Assembly (NCBI GenBank): GCA_002392915.1
Contig: DGHQ01000017.1
Span: 11,777-75,776 of the forward strand
Direction: 5' to 3'
DNA: 64,000 nt
From: Bacteroidales bacterium UBA3844
GTDB lineage: Bacteria; Bacteroidota; Bacteroidia; Bacteroidales; Paludibacteraceae
Position numbers and translations under genes: made by a program. The notes under the pieces were generated by a model, which was not told the origin of the DNA, ran no database searches, and worked only from the letters and a program-made list of their open reading frames with translations. This document shows positions 51,064 through 59,829 of this stretch, one piece after another (position 1 is the first letter of the stretch; the number at the start of each line of letters is the position of its first letter).

Positions 51064-51666
51064 ATGCAGGAAGTGAATATAAATAAGACGGTGCTTGCAA
51101 TGCGTTTAGGCTTGATTTTGGCTTTCTCTTACGTGATGCGAGATTTGATGTCTTTTAATGCTGGCGACGGAATTTTTTCCATCGTCTGTTTGTTCATATC
51201 CATCTTTTTCTTGATTTTCCCATTTGTCTTCCTGTTCCGCATGACTGTGAATTATTGTTGTCGGTATAACGACTGCAAATATCAGTTCTCCACTCCGTTT
51301 TCAATAGCAATCAAAGGATTTGCCTTTGCGGGCATAATCTATTCGCTCTTCTTCTATTTGTATGTGCAAAACTTTGCACCTAATCTAATGAGTGATATGG
51401 TGAATTCATACGAAAAAGTTTTGGAAGGGCAGGGATATGATGATGTGATTTCGCAATGGAAGGATATGGCTGGTTCCACTACTCCGAAATCGTTGATCCC
51501 ATCTATTTATATGGGTTTCTTGTTGACTGGACTTGTCGTCAGTCTGATTTCTGTTGGTGCGGCGCGGTTTGCGAAGATGGAAAAACCTGGTGATGATAAC
51601 ACAAGTTCATCTATTGGCGGAGATTCTCTGTATGACAAAAGCGAATCAAATAATAAAGATAATTAA
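51064..51666 (+). CDS. DUF4199 membrane protein
   Basis: 200 aa with four hydrophobic segments (about 10-28, 40-62, 83-104 and 155-178) and an Asp/Ser/Asn-rich C-terminus. The layout (helix pair, GFAFAGIIYSLFFYLYVQNF, amphipathic middle helix, GFLLTGLVVSLISVGAARF) fits DUF4199, which is commonly encoded immediately before a GT2 glycosyltransferase in Bacteroidetes, as here (14 bp gap). Function unknown. Confidence 0.83.
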   Translation: MQEVNINKTVLAMRLGLILAFSYVMRDLMSFNAGDGIFSIVCLFISIFFLIFPFVFLFRMTVNYCCRYNDCKYQFSTPFSIAIKGFAFAGIIYSLFFYLYVQNFAPNLMSDMVNSYEKVLEGQGYDDVISQWKDMAGSTTPKSLIPSIYMGFLLTGLVVSLISVGAARFAKMEKPGDDNTSSSIGGDSLYDKSESNNKDN

Positions 51667-51680
51667 TAAACAATAAGATA

Positions 51681-52631
51681 ATGGATATATCTGTAGTCGT
51701 ACCATTGTACAATGAAGAGGAGTCGCTTGGCGAGTTGTACGCATGGATTAAGCGCGTAATGACAGAGCATAATTATAGTTATGAAGTGATTTTCTGCAAC
51801 GACGGAAGCACAGACAAGTCGTGGCAGGTCATTGAGGAATTGGCTGCTTCCGACAGTAATGTGCATGGAATAAAATTCCGTCGCAACCATGGCAAGAGCG
51901 CCGCCCTTTATTGCGGTTTTGAGAAGGCTCAGGGAGACGTCGTGATTACCATGGATGCTGATTTGCAGGACTCACCTGATGAGATTCCTGAGTTGTATAA
52001 GATGATCAAGGAAGACGGTTATGATCTCGTCTCTGGCTGGAAGAAGAAACGTTATGATTCAAAATTGGCAAAAAACCTTCCGTCGAAGCTGTTTAATGCC
52101 ACGACACGAATGATCTCTGGAATCAAACTGCATGATTTCAATTGTGGATTGAAGGCATACAATTGTCATGTTGTAAAGAGCATCGAGGTGTATGGAGAGA
52201 TGCACCGTTATATTCCATATTTGGCTAAAAACGCAGGTTTCAAGAAGATAGGGGAGAAAGTAGTCCAGCATCAGGCGAGAAAGTATGGTGAGACAAAATT
52301 CGGATTAAACCGTTTCTTCAACGGATATCTCGATTTGCTTTCCTTGTGGTTCATCTCCACATTCGGAGGCAAACCGATGCATTTCTTTGGCTTTGTCGGA
52401 AGCATCTTGTTTTTGCTAGGATTTATTTCCGCAGCATATGTCGGAATCTCTAAACTTGTGCATATGGCTAACGGACAATTGGATCCACTAGTGACCAGCA
52501 GCCCTTATTTCTACATCGCGTTGACGATGATGATCCTTGGCACACAATTGTTTATGACGGGATTCTTGGGAGAGTTGATTTCACGTAACTCAAGCGAAAG
52601 AAACAACTATAAGATTGAAAAAGTAATTTAA
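51681..52631 (+). CDS. Family 2 glycosyltransferase with C-terminal membrane helices
   Basis: 316 aa. GT-A fold at residues 1-225: VVPLYNEEESL, IFCNDGSTDKSW, FRRNHGKSAALYCG, the metal-binding DADLQDSPDEIP, and DFNCGLKAYN. Two transmembrane helices follow (about 232-262 and 270-295), as in polyprenyl-phosphate sugar transferases of the DPM1/GtrB type. It likely charges a lipid carrier with a sugar on the inner face of the membrane. Spacing on both sides is tight (14 and 8 bp), so it is in the operon with DUF4199 and the gene at 52640. Confidence 0.92.
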   Translation: MDISVVVPLYNEEESLGELYAWIKRVMTEHNYSYEVIFCNDGSTDKSWQVIEELAASDSNVHGIKFRRNHGKSAALYCGFEKAQGDVVITMDADLQDSPDEIPELYKMIKEDGYDLVSGWKKKRYDSKLAKNLPSKLFNATTRMISGIKLHDFNCGLKAYNCHVVKSIEVYGEMHRYIPYLAKNAGFKKIGEKVVQHQARKYGETKFGLNRFFNGYLDLLSLWFISTFGGKPMHFFGFVGSILFLLGFISAAYVGISKLVHMANGQLDPLVTSSPYFYIALTMMILGTQLFMTGFLGELISRNSSERNNYKIEKVI

Positions 52632-52639
52632 TAAAGGAT

Positions 52640-53161
52640 ATGGATATCATTCTTGACATATTGAAATTTTCCGTAAGTGGAATTTTGGTTTTCCTTGCCA
52701 CTTTCTTTGTATTGAAGAATTTGCTCGACAACAGAGAGAAGGAGAGAAGACATCAGATGAGAATTGAGACAGGTAAAATTCTTACTCCAATCAAACTGAC
52801 GGCTTACGAGCGTTTGGTGTTGTTCTTGGAACGAATCAAGCCGGAAAGCATGGTGGTGAGAATCCAGTATCCCACAATGAAAGCTGGCGATCTTCACCTT
52901 ATGTATATCCAGCAGGTGCGTGAGGAGTTTGAACATAATGTCTCTCAGCAGATTTATGTGTCGGAAGACCTTTGGCGTTTTGTGGTAGCTGCGAAGGAGA
53001 GCCTTTTGCAATTTATCAATACGTGTTCGGAGTCGGTTCCGAAAGATGTGCCTGCCGTTGAGTTGTCGAAGATTCTGATCGAGAAATACAACGAGACAGA
53101 GAATCCGCCAATTGATATAGCATTGGTAGTATTGAAGAACGAAATCAAAACTTTGGCATGA
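52640..53161 (+). CDS. Conserved hypothetical membrane-anchored protein
   Basis: 173 aa. N-terminal transmembrane helix (about 4-25), a short basic stretch (DNREKERRHQMRIE), then a helical cytosolic domain with LTAYERLVLFLERIKPESMV and DLHLMYIQQVREEFEHNVSQ. I recognise this as a protein conserved beside GT2/nitroreductase genes in Bacteroidetes, without assigned function. The stop overlaps the next start as ATGA (53158-53161). Confidence 0.72.
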   Translation: MDIILDILKFSVSGILVFLATFFVLKNLLDNREKERRHQMRIETGKILTPIKLTAYERLVLFLERIKPESMVVRIQYPTMKAGDLHLMYIQQVREEFEHNVSQQIYVSEDLWRFVVAAKESLLQFINTCSESVPKDVPAVELSKILIEKYNETENPPIDIALVVLKNEIKTLA

Positions 53162-53679
53162 TGAACCTTCTGGATTTAGCTAGCAAACGAGTGTCTGTAC
53201 GCTCATATGATACAGCCCGTGTGGTTGAAAATAAATTGCTTGATGAGGTGTTTGAGATAGCACGTTTGGCACCGTCGGCATGCAATAAGCAGCCATGGCG
53301 ATTGGTTGTTGTGAAAAGCAAAGGAAAGTTGACGGAATTATCTGCCGCTTACGACAGAGATTGGTTTAAGACAGCTCCAGTTGTATTGGCTGTAGTAGTC
53401 GACCATACTGAGTCGTGGCACAGAGCTGATGGCAAGGATCATGCTGATGTGGACGCTTCCATTTTTGTTGAGCATCTATGTTTGGCTGCCGCAGAGAAAG
53501 GGTTGGGCACATGTTGGGTTTGCAATTTCAATCCAGAGGTGGCAAACAAAGTGCTTGGCATAGATGGGGTGGAGAAGGAGCTGGTTGCGTTGGTGCCGAT
53601 AGGTTATCCGTCCGACAATTTCGTCTTCTCAAAACCTAAGGTAAGAAAGGAAATGTCAGAAATCGTTTCTGAGATTTAA
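53158..53679 (+). CDS. Nitroreductase-family flavoprotein
   Basis: 173 aa, a short FMN-binding member. Motifs: KRVSVRSYDTARVVE (FMN phosphate contact), ARLAPSACNKQPWRLVVV, and EHLCLAAAEKGLGTCWVCNF near the C-terminal third, followed by VALVPIGYP. It would use NAD(P)H to reduce small electrophiles; the substrate is unknown. Coupled to the upstream gene by a 4-bp overlap; the next gene follows after 27 bp. Confidence 0.9.
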   Translation: MMNLLDLASKRVSVRSYDTARVVENKLLDEVFEIARLAPSACNKQPWRLVVVKSKGKLTELSAAYDRDWFKTAPVVLAVVVDHTESWHRADGKDHADVDASIFVEHLCLAAAEKGLGTCWVCNFNPEVANKVLGIDGVEKELVALVPIGYPSDNFVFSKPKVRKEMSEIVSEI

Positions 53680-53706
53680 TATAGTACAGTAAATAAGAAG
53701 CAGTCT

Positions 53707-54210
53707 ATGATGCGTAAAACGTATAATATGGTAAGCAAACGAGTGATGGGAGTATTGACGTCCATCACTTTGTTGTTGTCTCTTACCATGTGTGAGACGG
53801 ATTATTGCAATGAGAATATGTATGTCGTCGGCACGTTGAGAGCCTTCCATAAAGTGTCAAAATCGCAGATCAATGTTTTTTTGGCAACTATGGATGCAAA
53901 TGGAGACACGATAAATTATATCGGCAATACAAGCGGCTCGTATGCAAATTTTGTATTGAATCCTGAATCCGACACCTCACGATTCTACATTTTGACTGCG
54001 GATACTGTGGAAATTGGCAAGATTGCTATAGTGCATACCAATAGAAACGAGTTTGTTAATGCGGAGTGTGGAGTACGCACATTGAGCACAATAGATACTG
54101 TTTTGATAGAAAACGCTTCGGAAGGAGATTCCGTCGCAATATTATTTAAAGATGTTGATGAAAACTACGACAATGGAAATATCGAGATTTTTTTGGCTGG
54201 TTTTGAGTAG
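53707..54210 (+). CDS. Secreted hypothetical protein (DUF6452-like)
   Basis: 167 aa. A hydrophobic export segment covers about 10-28, followed by CETDYCNENMYVVG; the Cys after LLSLTM could be lipidated, although the box (LTMC) is imperfect. The beta-rich mature domain (about 130 aa) fits the pattern of DUF6452 proteins, which in Bacteroidales precede a DUF6048 gene, as here. Family memory is moderate; role unknown. Its 3' end overlaps the next gene by 38 bp. Confidence 0.65.
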   Translation: MMRKTYNMVSKRVMGVLTSITLLLSLTMCETDYCNENMYVVGTLRAFHKVSKSQINVFLATMDANGDTINYIGNTSGSYANFVLNPESDTSRFYILTADTVEIGKIAIVHTNRNEFVNAECGVRTLSTIDTVLIENASEGDSVAILFKDVDENYDNGNIEIFLAGFE

Positions 54211-54913
54211 TCTTTTCATCACGTCTGTCTTTGCACAAAAAAAAGAGGTGCAGGAGGTTAAGGATGAATGGAATTTGACTACGTCCAAAACTTTTTATGG
54301 AGTGTCTGTATATGCGGATATCGCTGGCCCAATAACATCTATGTTTAAGGATGGCAAAACGGATTTTAGCTTTGGCGTGGACGCAGATATTTGCCATACC
54401 ATTTATCCTACTTTTGAGGCAGGATATTCCAAGTATGACGCCACAGAGTCGTACAATTACGGATTGCCTCAAATTCCCGGTTATTCCTACACATGCAACG
54501 GCTCTTATTATAAGATTGGCGCCAATTTCAATTTCTTGAATGACGGACGTGGAAATAAAGTGATTCCATTGTTGTATATAGGAGCAAAATTCGCTTTCTC
54601 ACCGTCGCATTTTGATATTGAAAATGTAAGATTGAGCAATGAGTATTGGAATTTTGACAAGGCATATTCAGCGTCTGGAAAGAGTCTTTGCCGTTGGGCA
54701 GAGTTTTCAGTTGGATTGAGATATCCAATCGCTAAGTTCTTCTGTATGGGAGTGGAAGGAAAATTGCGAGAGTTTGGAAGAGCAAAAGTCAAGACAGTAG
54801 ATATGCCTGACGGATCTTCTTTTGATGTAAAACAGAGTTATTCCCCAGGCTATGGCAATTTTAACGGAAGCAAATGGGGTGTGAAATACACAATCGGATA
54901 TTTTTTCCATTGA
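54173..54913 (+). CDS. Outer-membrane beta-barrel protein (DUF6048-like)
   Basis: 246 aa from the ATG at 54173 (MEISRFFWLVLSS, signal peptide to VFAQ); ATGs at 54152 and 54158 are also in frame. The mature part shows regular beta-strand alternation, with TFYGVSVYADIAGPITSMFK, EAGYSKYDATE, YYKIGANFNFL and VKYTIGYFFH as final strand, as in small barrels. DUF6048 assignment is from layout and from its partner upstream. The long overlap with the DUF6452-like gene implies translational coupling. Convergent with the PAP2 gene, 20 bp apart. Confidence 0.7.
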   Translation: MEISRFFWLVLSSLFITSVFAQKKEVQEVKDEWNLTTSKTFYGVSVYADIAGPITSMFKDGKTDFSFGVDADICHTIYPTFEAGYSKYDATESYNYGLPQIPGYSYTCNGSYYKIGANFNFLNDGRGNKVIPLLYIGAKFAFSPSHFDIENVRLSNEYWNFDKAYSASGKSLCRWAEFSVGLRYPIAKFFCMGVEGKLREFGRAKVKTVDMPDGSSFDVKQSYSPGYGNFNGSKWGVKYTIGYFFH

Positions 54914-54933
54914 TTTATGTGGCTTAATCAAGA

Positions 54934-56265
54934 TTATTTTTCTTTGAATCTGTAGGAAAATCTGGCACCAAGACCAATAGTCTGAATCACTTTGTTTTGT
55001 ACATCATTGTGAGGAGACAAAGCATTCCAGTCTGCAAAGAAGTTGATGTCGAAATATTGGGTCACCATTGCTCCGATTGAGCCGCCGGTTGTGAAACAAG
55101 CCCCAATGCTTGACGGGCATGTGAAAAATACATTTACTGTTTTGTCGTATCTGTTAATCCCTATTAGTGCTTTAGGACTGAAATACATGTGTCTGAATAT
55201 CTTTATGTAGGAGTATATTCCAGTTTGGAACACAGCCATTTCGAAAGAGTCTCCATTATTGGCTTGATTTAATTCTTCTGGAGTGTCTATTATCTCTTTA
55301 ATGCTATTGTACGAATAATGAACATTCATTACACTTAATCTTCCACCTACTCCAAAATGATGATTCCAATACCAGGCACATTCGATTCCTGCTGATGTGC
55401 CTGTCGAGGTGTTGAATGTCATGTCTGAGACAGGTTTGTATTTGGTCAGTGGTATCTGGAAATTTGCATAAAATCCTAAAAATGATGGATTCCATTGCTC
55501 AAAATCTATCCAATGGTCAATAAGTTCCGAACTCATCTTCTTACGTTTGAAAATGATATCGCTCAACCAATATCCGAACTCGGTAGACATGATTCCGATA
55601 CCAGCTCCAGCCAGGATGTCGCTCATCCAATGACGGTTGTTGGCCATTCGCATCAGTCCTGTGGCGGTTGCTGTGGCGTATGCACCCATTCCTATCCAAG
55701 GACTTAGATCACCGTATTCTTTATTGAGCATTGTGGCTGTCATGAAAGCTGTGGCAGTATGTCCGGAAGGAAAACTGTTGTTGGATGATCCGTCCGGGCG
55801 ACGTAGTTTGGCCGTATGTTTTATGCTGTTCACAAGTCCAGCCATTATGATTGCGGAAAAAGCGTCAGCGGTAAGCATTTCCCCCCAACTGCTGCGGCTT
55901 GGCACACCAAACGCCTTCATTCCAATCATTACGCCTGCTGGGAGGTATTGTGTGAAGTTGTCGACTTCACTGTGAAATCTAGGCATGAAACTGTTACGCA
56001 ACTCCCTGAACTTTTTGTTATGCTCCATTTCGATTAATCCTCCGACTATCAGTGGCACACCGATATGTGTGCATTCAATCATTTTTGAATAAGGATGTTT
56101 GATTATGGAATCGTTTATGTTTGGAAATGAGTCACTTGTGGCGACGGGAGTGATTTTGATGGAATCATTTTCCTCAGTCGCGGAAATTGGCGTGAAAGCC
56201 ATAACACTAGCTATTGCGGCACAAATCGTTTTGGACAAAACCGAGGCAGAGATGTGATGTGCCAT
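54934..56265 (-). CDS. PAP2 phosphatase fused to a barrel-like C-terminal domain
   Basis: 443 aa from the ATG at 56265, which gives a signal peptide (SASVLSKTICAAIASVMA); an ATG at 56343 adds 26 hydrophilic residues. The phosphatidic-acid-phosphatase type 2 motifs are complete: K149-x6-R156-P157, P166-S-G-H169, and R206-x5-H212-x3-D216. Residues about 255-443 are beta-rich, alternate like outer-membrane strands and end in RFSYRFKEK, so the protein may have a periplasmic phosphatase linked to an outer-membrane barrel. Such fusions are known in Bacteroidetes; the lipid or pyrophosphate substrate is unknown. Confidence 0.85.
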   Translation of the reverse strand: MAHHISASVLSKTICAAIASVMAFTPISATEENDSIKITPVATSDSFPNINDSIIKHPYSKMIECTHIGVPLIVGGLIEMEHNKKFRELRNSFMPRFHSEVDNFTQYLPAGVMIGMKAFGVPSRSSWGEMLTADAFSAIIMAGLVNSIKHTAKLRRPDGSSNNSFPSGHTATAFMTATMLNKEYGDLSPWIGMGAYATATATGLMRMANNRHWMSDILAGAGIGIMSTEFGYWLSDIIFKRKKMSSELIDHWIDFEQWNPSFLGFYANFQIPLTKYKPVSDMTFNTSTGTSAGIECAWYWNHHFGVGGRLSVMNVHYSYNSIKEIIDTPEELNQANNGDSFEMAVFQTGIYSYIKIFRHMYFSPKALIGINRYDKTVNVFFTCPSSIGACFTTGGSIGAMVTQYFDINFFADWNALSPHNDVQNKVIQTIGLGARFSYRFKEK

Positions 56266-56614
56266 ATCTCTTAATTCTCTATAACATGCAATAATATAAG
56301 TTGTTAAGATCCCTATTATTCTAGATATCTTGTCCGAACACATTTGAATATATCATACTTTTAGAACAAAAGTAATGAATTTAAGTGACGCATTATTGAA
56401 TTTGTATATCATTTTTCCCATTTTCCACTTTTTTTCACGATTTTGTAATATTATGGTTAACCCGTTGGTTGAATTAGAATAACGCATATTTAACTTGTCC
56501 TATGGGTTTATTATTTAGAAAGTTTAATATTATAGTAATGTAAAGGTAGCCACCTTAGCCGCCATTCTTGTGAAGATGCCCGAAGTTTTTTCGCATAGTT
56601 TTCATGTCATCACA
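56266..56614. other. Gene-free spacer
   Basis: AT-rich; no frame with coding character and no strong hairpin was found. It separates the PAP2 gene from direct repeat R1 and presumably holds the PAP2 promoter. Confidence 0.45.
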
Positions 56615-56823
56615 ACACCGCATCTCGCCACATTTCCCTTCTCATTTACTTGATTTCCTGCGAATTGTTAGCAAATTCCAAGAATTTTTTTAAATTTGTA
56701 ATGAAGTTGCGCATATCTAAGACAATGGTATTTGTTTTTTGCATCACTAAAATGTTAAAAATCAAAAAAACACACAACTTTTTTGTATTTTTTTATTATA
56801 AATTTAATTCAACCAACAGGTAT
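56615..56823 (+). repeat. 210-bp direct repeat, copy R1
   Basis: It matches copy R2 (59617-59829) closely: shared words include CCGCATCTCGCCACATTTCC, GATTTCCTGCGAATTGTT, GTAATGAAGTTGCGCATATC, TAAGACAATGGTATTTGTTT and AAATTTAATTCAACCAACAG. It holds a TAAATTTG -7 box (56691-56698). Its copy of the terminator hairpin is degraded. The unit ends just upstream of the gene at 56862, acting as its leader. Confidence 0.88.
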
Positions 56824-56861
56824 CAAGAGTACAATCGAGGGAATAATTATAAATAGTTTTA

Positions 56862-57440
56862 ATGAGTGGATTGAAAATGACAAATAAAATTTATTCAATT
56901 ATTGTGGCACTCATTCTCATAATGGATGTGTTTGTTTTCCCATTGAGTGTTGAGAGTTATGAAGGAGAAACAAAATTCATATTGACTGAAGCCTCGGCAT
57001 ATTTTGTAATTATTCCATTTTTATTTTTGATTTGGTTATTGATAAATAAGAACGAAAATAATTATAAATGGTTTCCTGCATCTTTTATTCTTTTTTTGGG
57101 CGCAACTTTTTATTGCAATAAAAAAATTTTGAATATAGAGAAGGAAGAACTTTATCATAATTCTTATATCACTTATGCTATAGTTTTACCAGGAGAAACA
57201 CCTGTTCAGCCTGGATATATTAAGCATTTTACTTTTTTTTCTCAAGACGGGAAAATTAACACTGGAATGGTTACAATAATGAGGAGAGACCAAATTAAGG
57301 ACACTATTTTGATTGTATATCAAGGAGACCATCCACATAATAACGAGGTTCTTGATCGTATGCCAACCGATTCTTGCTTATCTAAATTTCGAAACGGCCC
57401 TGTGAAAATGGGAATAGAAGAATATAAAAAAGAGAAGTGA
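56862..57440 (+). CDS. Hypothetical membrane protein downstream of repeat R1
   Basis: 192 aa. Three hydrophobic segments (about 10-28, 42-62 and 68-85) are followed by a 100-residue extracytoplasmic-looking domain (HNSYITYAIVLPGETPVQPG...). No family recognised. Very AT-rich. The start MSG resembles that of the unrelated gene behind R2 (59828), consistent with the repeat carrying transcription and translation signals. An ATG 15 bp further in (MTNKIYSI) is an alternative start. Confidence 0.6.
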   Translation: MSGLKMTNKIYSIIVALILIMDVFVFPLSVESYEGETKFILTEASAYFVIIPFLFLIWLLINKNENNYKWFPASFILFLGATFYCNKKILNIEKEELYHNSYITYAIVLPGETPVQPGYIKHFTFFSQDGKINTGMVTIMRRDQIKDTILIVYQGDHPHNNEVLDRMPTDSCLSKFRNGPVKMGIEEYKKEK

Positions 57441-57597
57441 AATGATAAATACATTAATTAGTATATGTGTCATATTCAGCATCTAAAATTTATTGTTTCA
57501 TAAAAGTAATATGTCGATCGTTATCTCAGATGTGATTAGTTTACAAATGATTTAATGTTAAATTATAAAAGAAAATAAAAATAACAAACAAAATACA

Positions 57598-57699
57598 ATG
57601 ACAAAAAAACTTTCAATCCTAATCGTCCTTCTCCTATCGTCGTTTCAGTTGGCGATGGCGGATGCGGTGTCGGTAGCAGCGAAGCAGCTGGGACAGTGA
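57598..57699 (+). pseudogene. Orphan signal-peptide ORF, truncated secreted protein
   Basis: The 33-codon frame encodes a perfect signal peptide (MTKKLSILIVLLLSSF, then QLAMA) and eleven further residues (DAVSVAAKQLGQ) before TGA. Base composition is richer in GC than its surroundings. This looks like the 5' end of a secreted protein gene cut off by deletion or insertion just before the AAA-ATPase gene. Confidence 0.55.
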
Positions 57700-57795
57700 A
57701 TATTTCTCACACCCGCACCTTTGTTTTTGCAGCCCTAATTTTTCTTCATCCGACAAAATAATTCTATTTTTGTATGTAAATCAATTCGAAAACAT

Positions 57796-59538
57796 ATGGA
57801 CGGAAAGAAAATGAAAAAGATACCATACGGCAAATGTAACTTTGAAGACATCAGACTTCAAAACATGTATTATGTGGACAAGAGCCAATTCATAAGGGAG
57901 GTGGAAGATTCCAGCGATTTCTTTTTCTTCATCCGTCCGCGACGTTTCGGCAAGAGCCTCTTCCTCTCCATGCTGGAGAACTATTACGACATGAACCGCA
58001 GGGAGAAATTCGACGCCCTCTTTGGTGACCTCTGGATCGGTCAGCATCCCACGGAACAACGCAACAGCTATGCGGTGATGAGGCTGGATTTCTCGAAAGT
58101 TTCATCTAACCTTGATGAGTGTGAAGAGTCGTTCAACGCCATTTGTTATTTGGCATACCTGGCATTTTGTGATTATTATCAGAATTTGTTGCCAGAAGGT
58201 TCGTTAAATATGCTATCAAAGGATGCCAACGCAGTCCTTAATTTCGAAACTATCGTTAATTTATGTAATAAGCAAGGAGTAAGTCTTTATCTCCTTATCG
58301 ATGAGTACGACAACTTCACCAACAAGGTGCTGAGCGATGTTTCTGCACTTTGCAAATATGAAAGTATCACTCATCAAGACGGTTTCTACCGCACTTTTTT
58401 TGCGGCACTGAAGTCGGCGACAAGTTCGTGTCTGAAGAAAATATTCATCACGGGTGTCAGTCCGGTGACGCTCGACGATCTCACCTCCGGGTTCAACATC
58501 AACTTCAACTACACAAGCTATGCCGCCTTCAACGAGATGATGGGCTTCACCGAAAAGGAGGTGCGCACCATACTCGACTACTACCGCCAGTTCCATCCGT
58601 TCAACCACACGACAGACGAACTGATCGACACCATCAAGCCTTGGTATGACAATTACTGCTTCTCAAAAAAATCTTTGGGTAGAGAGACCCTATACAATAG
58701 TGATATGGTTTTCTATTTTGTCAATGCTTATATAGGGAATGAATGTCAGATTCCAAGTGATATGCTTGACGCCAACATCCGTATCGACTACAAGAAACTG
58801 ATGATGCTGGTGAGAAAAGACCATGATCTGCAAACGTCTGTCATACAGGAGATTGTGAAGGAGGGTCGGATAACATCCGAACTGAACGATAATTTCCCCG
58901 CAAAGAACATAACTGACAGGATCAATTTCGTCAGTCTGCTATATTATTTCGGTTTGCTTACGGTTGACGGGACATTCCTCAACAAACTTATCTTCAAGAT
59001 ACCGAATCAGGTGGTGAGGGAACAGATGTTTGACTATCTGGTAAGGACATACGACGAGGTGGATTTGCGTCTCGACTACTACAAAAAGGACGAGTTGGGC
59101 GTCGATATGGCACTGAATGGCAACTGGCGTCCATATTTTCAGGCCATAGCGGAGGCAATCATGAACTATTCGTCGCAACGAGACAAGATAAAGGGGGAGT
59201 ATTATGTGCATGGTTTCACTTTTGCGATGACGTTGCAGAACCCTCTCTACCTGCCTGTGTCGGAGAACGACACCGCCGCCGGTTATTCCGACGTCTACCT
59301 GCAACCTCGCCTTGACAATTTCCCGGAGTTGCAGCACTCTTACATTGTGGAATTCAAATATGTGAAGAGCAGTGAGCCGGACAGTGAGGTGGAGGCAAAA
59401 CGAGCTGCGGCAATAGAGCAGATCAACAACTACGCCCAAACGCCACAGGTGCGTGAGACTATCGGTCACACCACGCTGCATAAGATTGTCCAAGTCTACA
59501 AAGGGTTTGAATTGAAGGTGCTGGAGGAGATTGAATAA
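57796..59538 (+). CDS. AAA-ATPase-like protein with C-terminal PD-(D/E)XK nuclease-like domain
   Basis: 580 aa. Residues about 8-290 match the 'AAA-ATPase-like' family (PF09820 by memory): IPYGKCNFEDIRLQNMYYVD, FIRPRRFGKSLFLSMLENYY with the Walker A variant RRFGKS, and YLLIDEYDNFTNKVL as Walker B. The C-terminal part (YVHGFTFAMTL, then YIVEFKYVKSSEPDSE) has the PD-(D/E)XK-like signature IVEFK. These proteins are numerous in gut Bacteroidetes and are suspected mobile or defence-related elements without proven function. Base composition shifts along the gene: 58100-58400 is AT-rich while 58420-58660 is GC-rich, suggesting recombination between copies. Bracketed by direct repeats R1 and R2. Confidence 0.87.
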   Translation: MDGKKMKKIPYGKCNFEDIRLQNMYYVDKSQFIREVEDSSDFFFFIRPRRFGKSLFLSMLENYYDMNRREKFDALFGDLWIGQHPTEQRNSYAVMRLDFSKVSSNLDECEESFNAICYLAYLAFCDYYQNLLPEGSLNMLSKDANAVLNFETIVNLCNKQGVSLYLLIDEYDNFTNKVLSDVSALCKYESITHQDGFYRTFFAALKSATSSCLKKIFITGVSPVTLDDLTSGFNINFNYTSYAAFNEMMGFTEKEVRTILDYYRQFHPFNHTTDELIDTIKPWYDNYCFSKKSLGRETLYNSDMVFYFVNAYIGNECQIPSDMLDANIRIDYKKLMMLVRKDHDLQTSVIQEIVKEGRITSELNDNFPAKNITDRINFVSLLYYFGLLTVDGTFLNKLIFKIPNQVVREQMFDYLVRTYDEVDLRLDYYKKDELGVDMALNGNWRPYFQAIAEAIMNYSSQRDKIKGEYYVHGFTFAMTLQNPLYLPVSENDTAAGYSDVYLQPRLDNFPELQHSYIVEFKYVKSSEPDSEVEAKRAAAIEQINNYAQTPQVRETIGHTTLHKIVQVYKGFELKVLEEIE

Positions 59539-59616
59539 GGAGATGCCTGAAGTTTTCCCATTTTAAAGATATTGTAAGTCTTTACATTGTCCGCAGTCAT
59601 GTCATAAGAGTGGATG

Positions 59617-59829
59617 ACACCGCATCTCGCCACATTTCCCTTCTCATTTACTCGATTTCCTGCGAATTGTTTGTAAATTCCAAGAATTTTCTAATATTTG
59701 TAATGAAGTTGCGCATATCTAAGACAATGGTATTTGTTTTATTTTTGCATTACTAAAAATACTAAAATCAAGAAAAAGCACAATTTTTTTGTGCTTTTTT
59801 ATTATAAATTTAATTCAACCAACAGGTAT
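59617..59829 (+). repeat. 210-bp direct repeat, copy R2
   Basis: Second copy of R1. It contains a promoter-like pair (TTTG 59670-59673, 19 bp, AATATTTG 59693-59700), a short frame starting at 59703 (MKLRISKTMVFVLFLHY), a strong terminator hairpin at 59773 and the words AATTTAATTCAACCAACAGG ending at the ATG of the next gene. Confidence 0.88.
59773..59800 (+). terminator. Terminator hairpin inside the leader of the 59828 gene
   Basis: AAAAAGCACAA (59773-59783), loop TTTTT, TTGTGCTTTTT (59789-59799): a perfect 11-bp stem with U-tract, 28 bp before the start codon and downstream of the predicted promoter. It may act as an attenuator. Confidence 0.8.
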
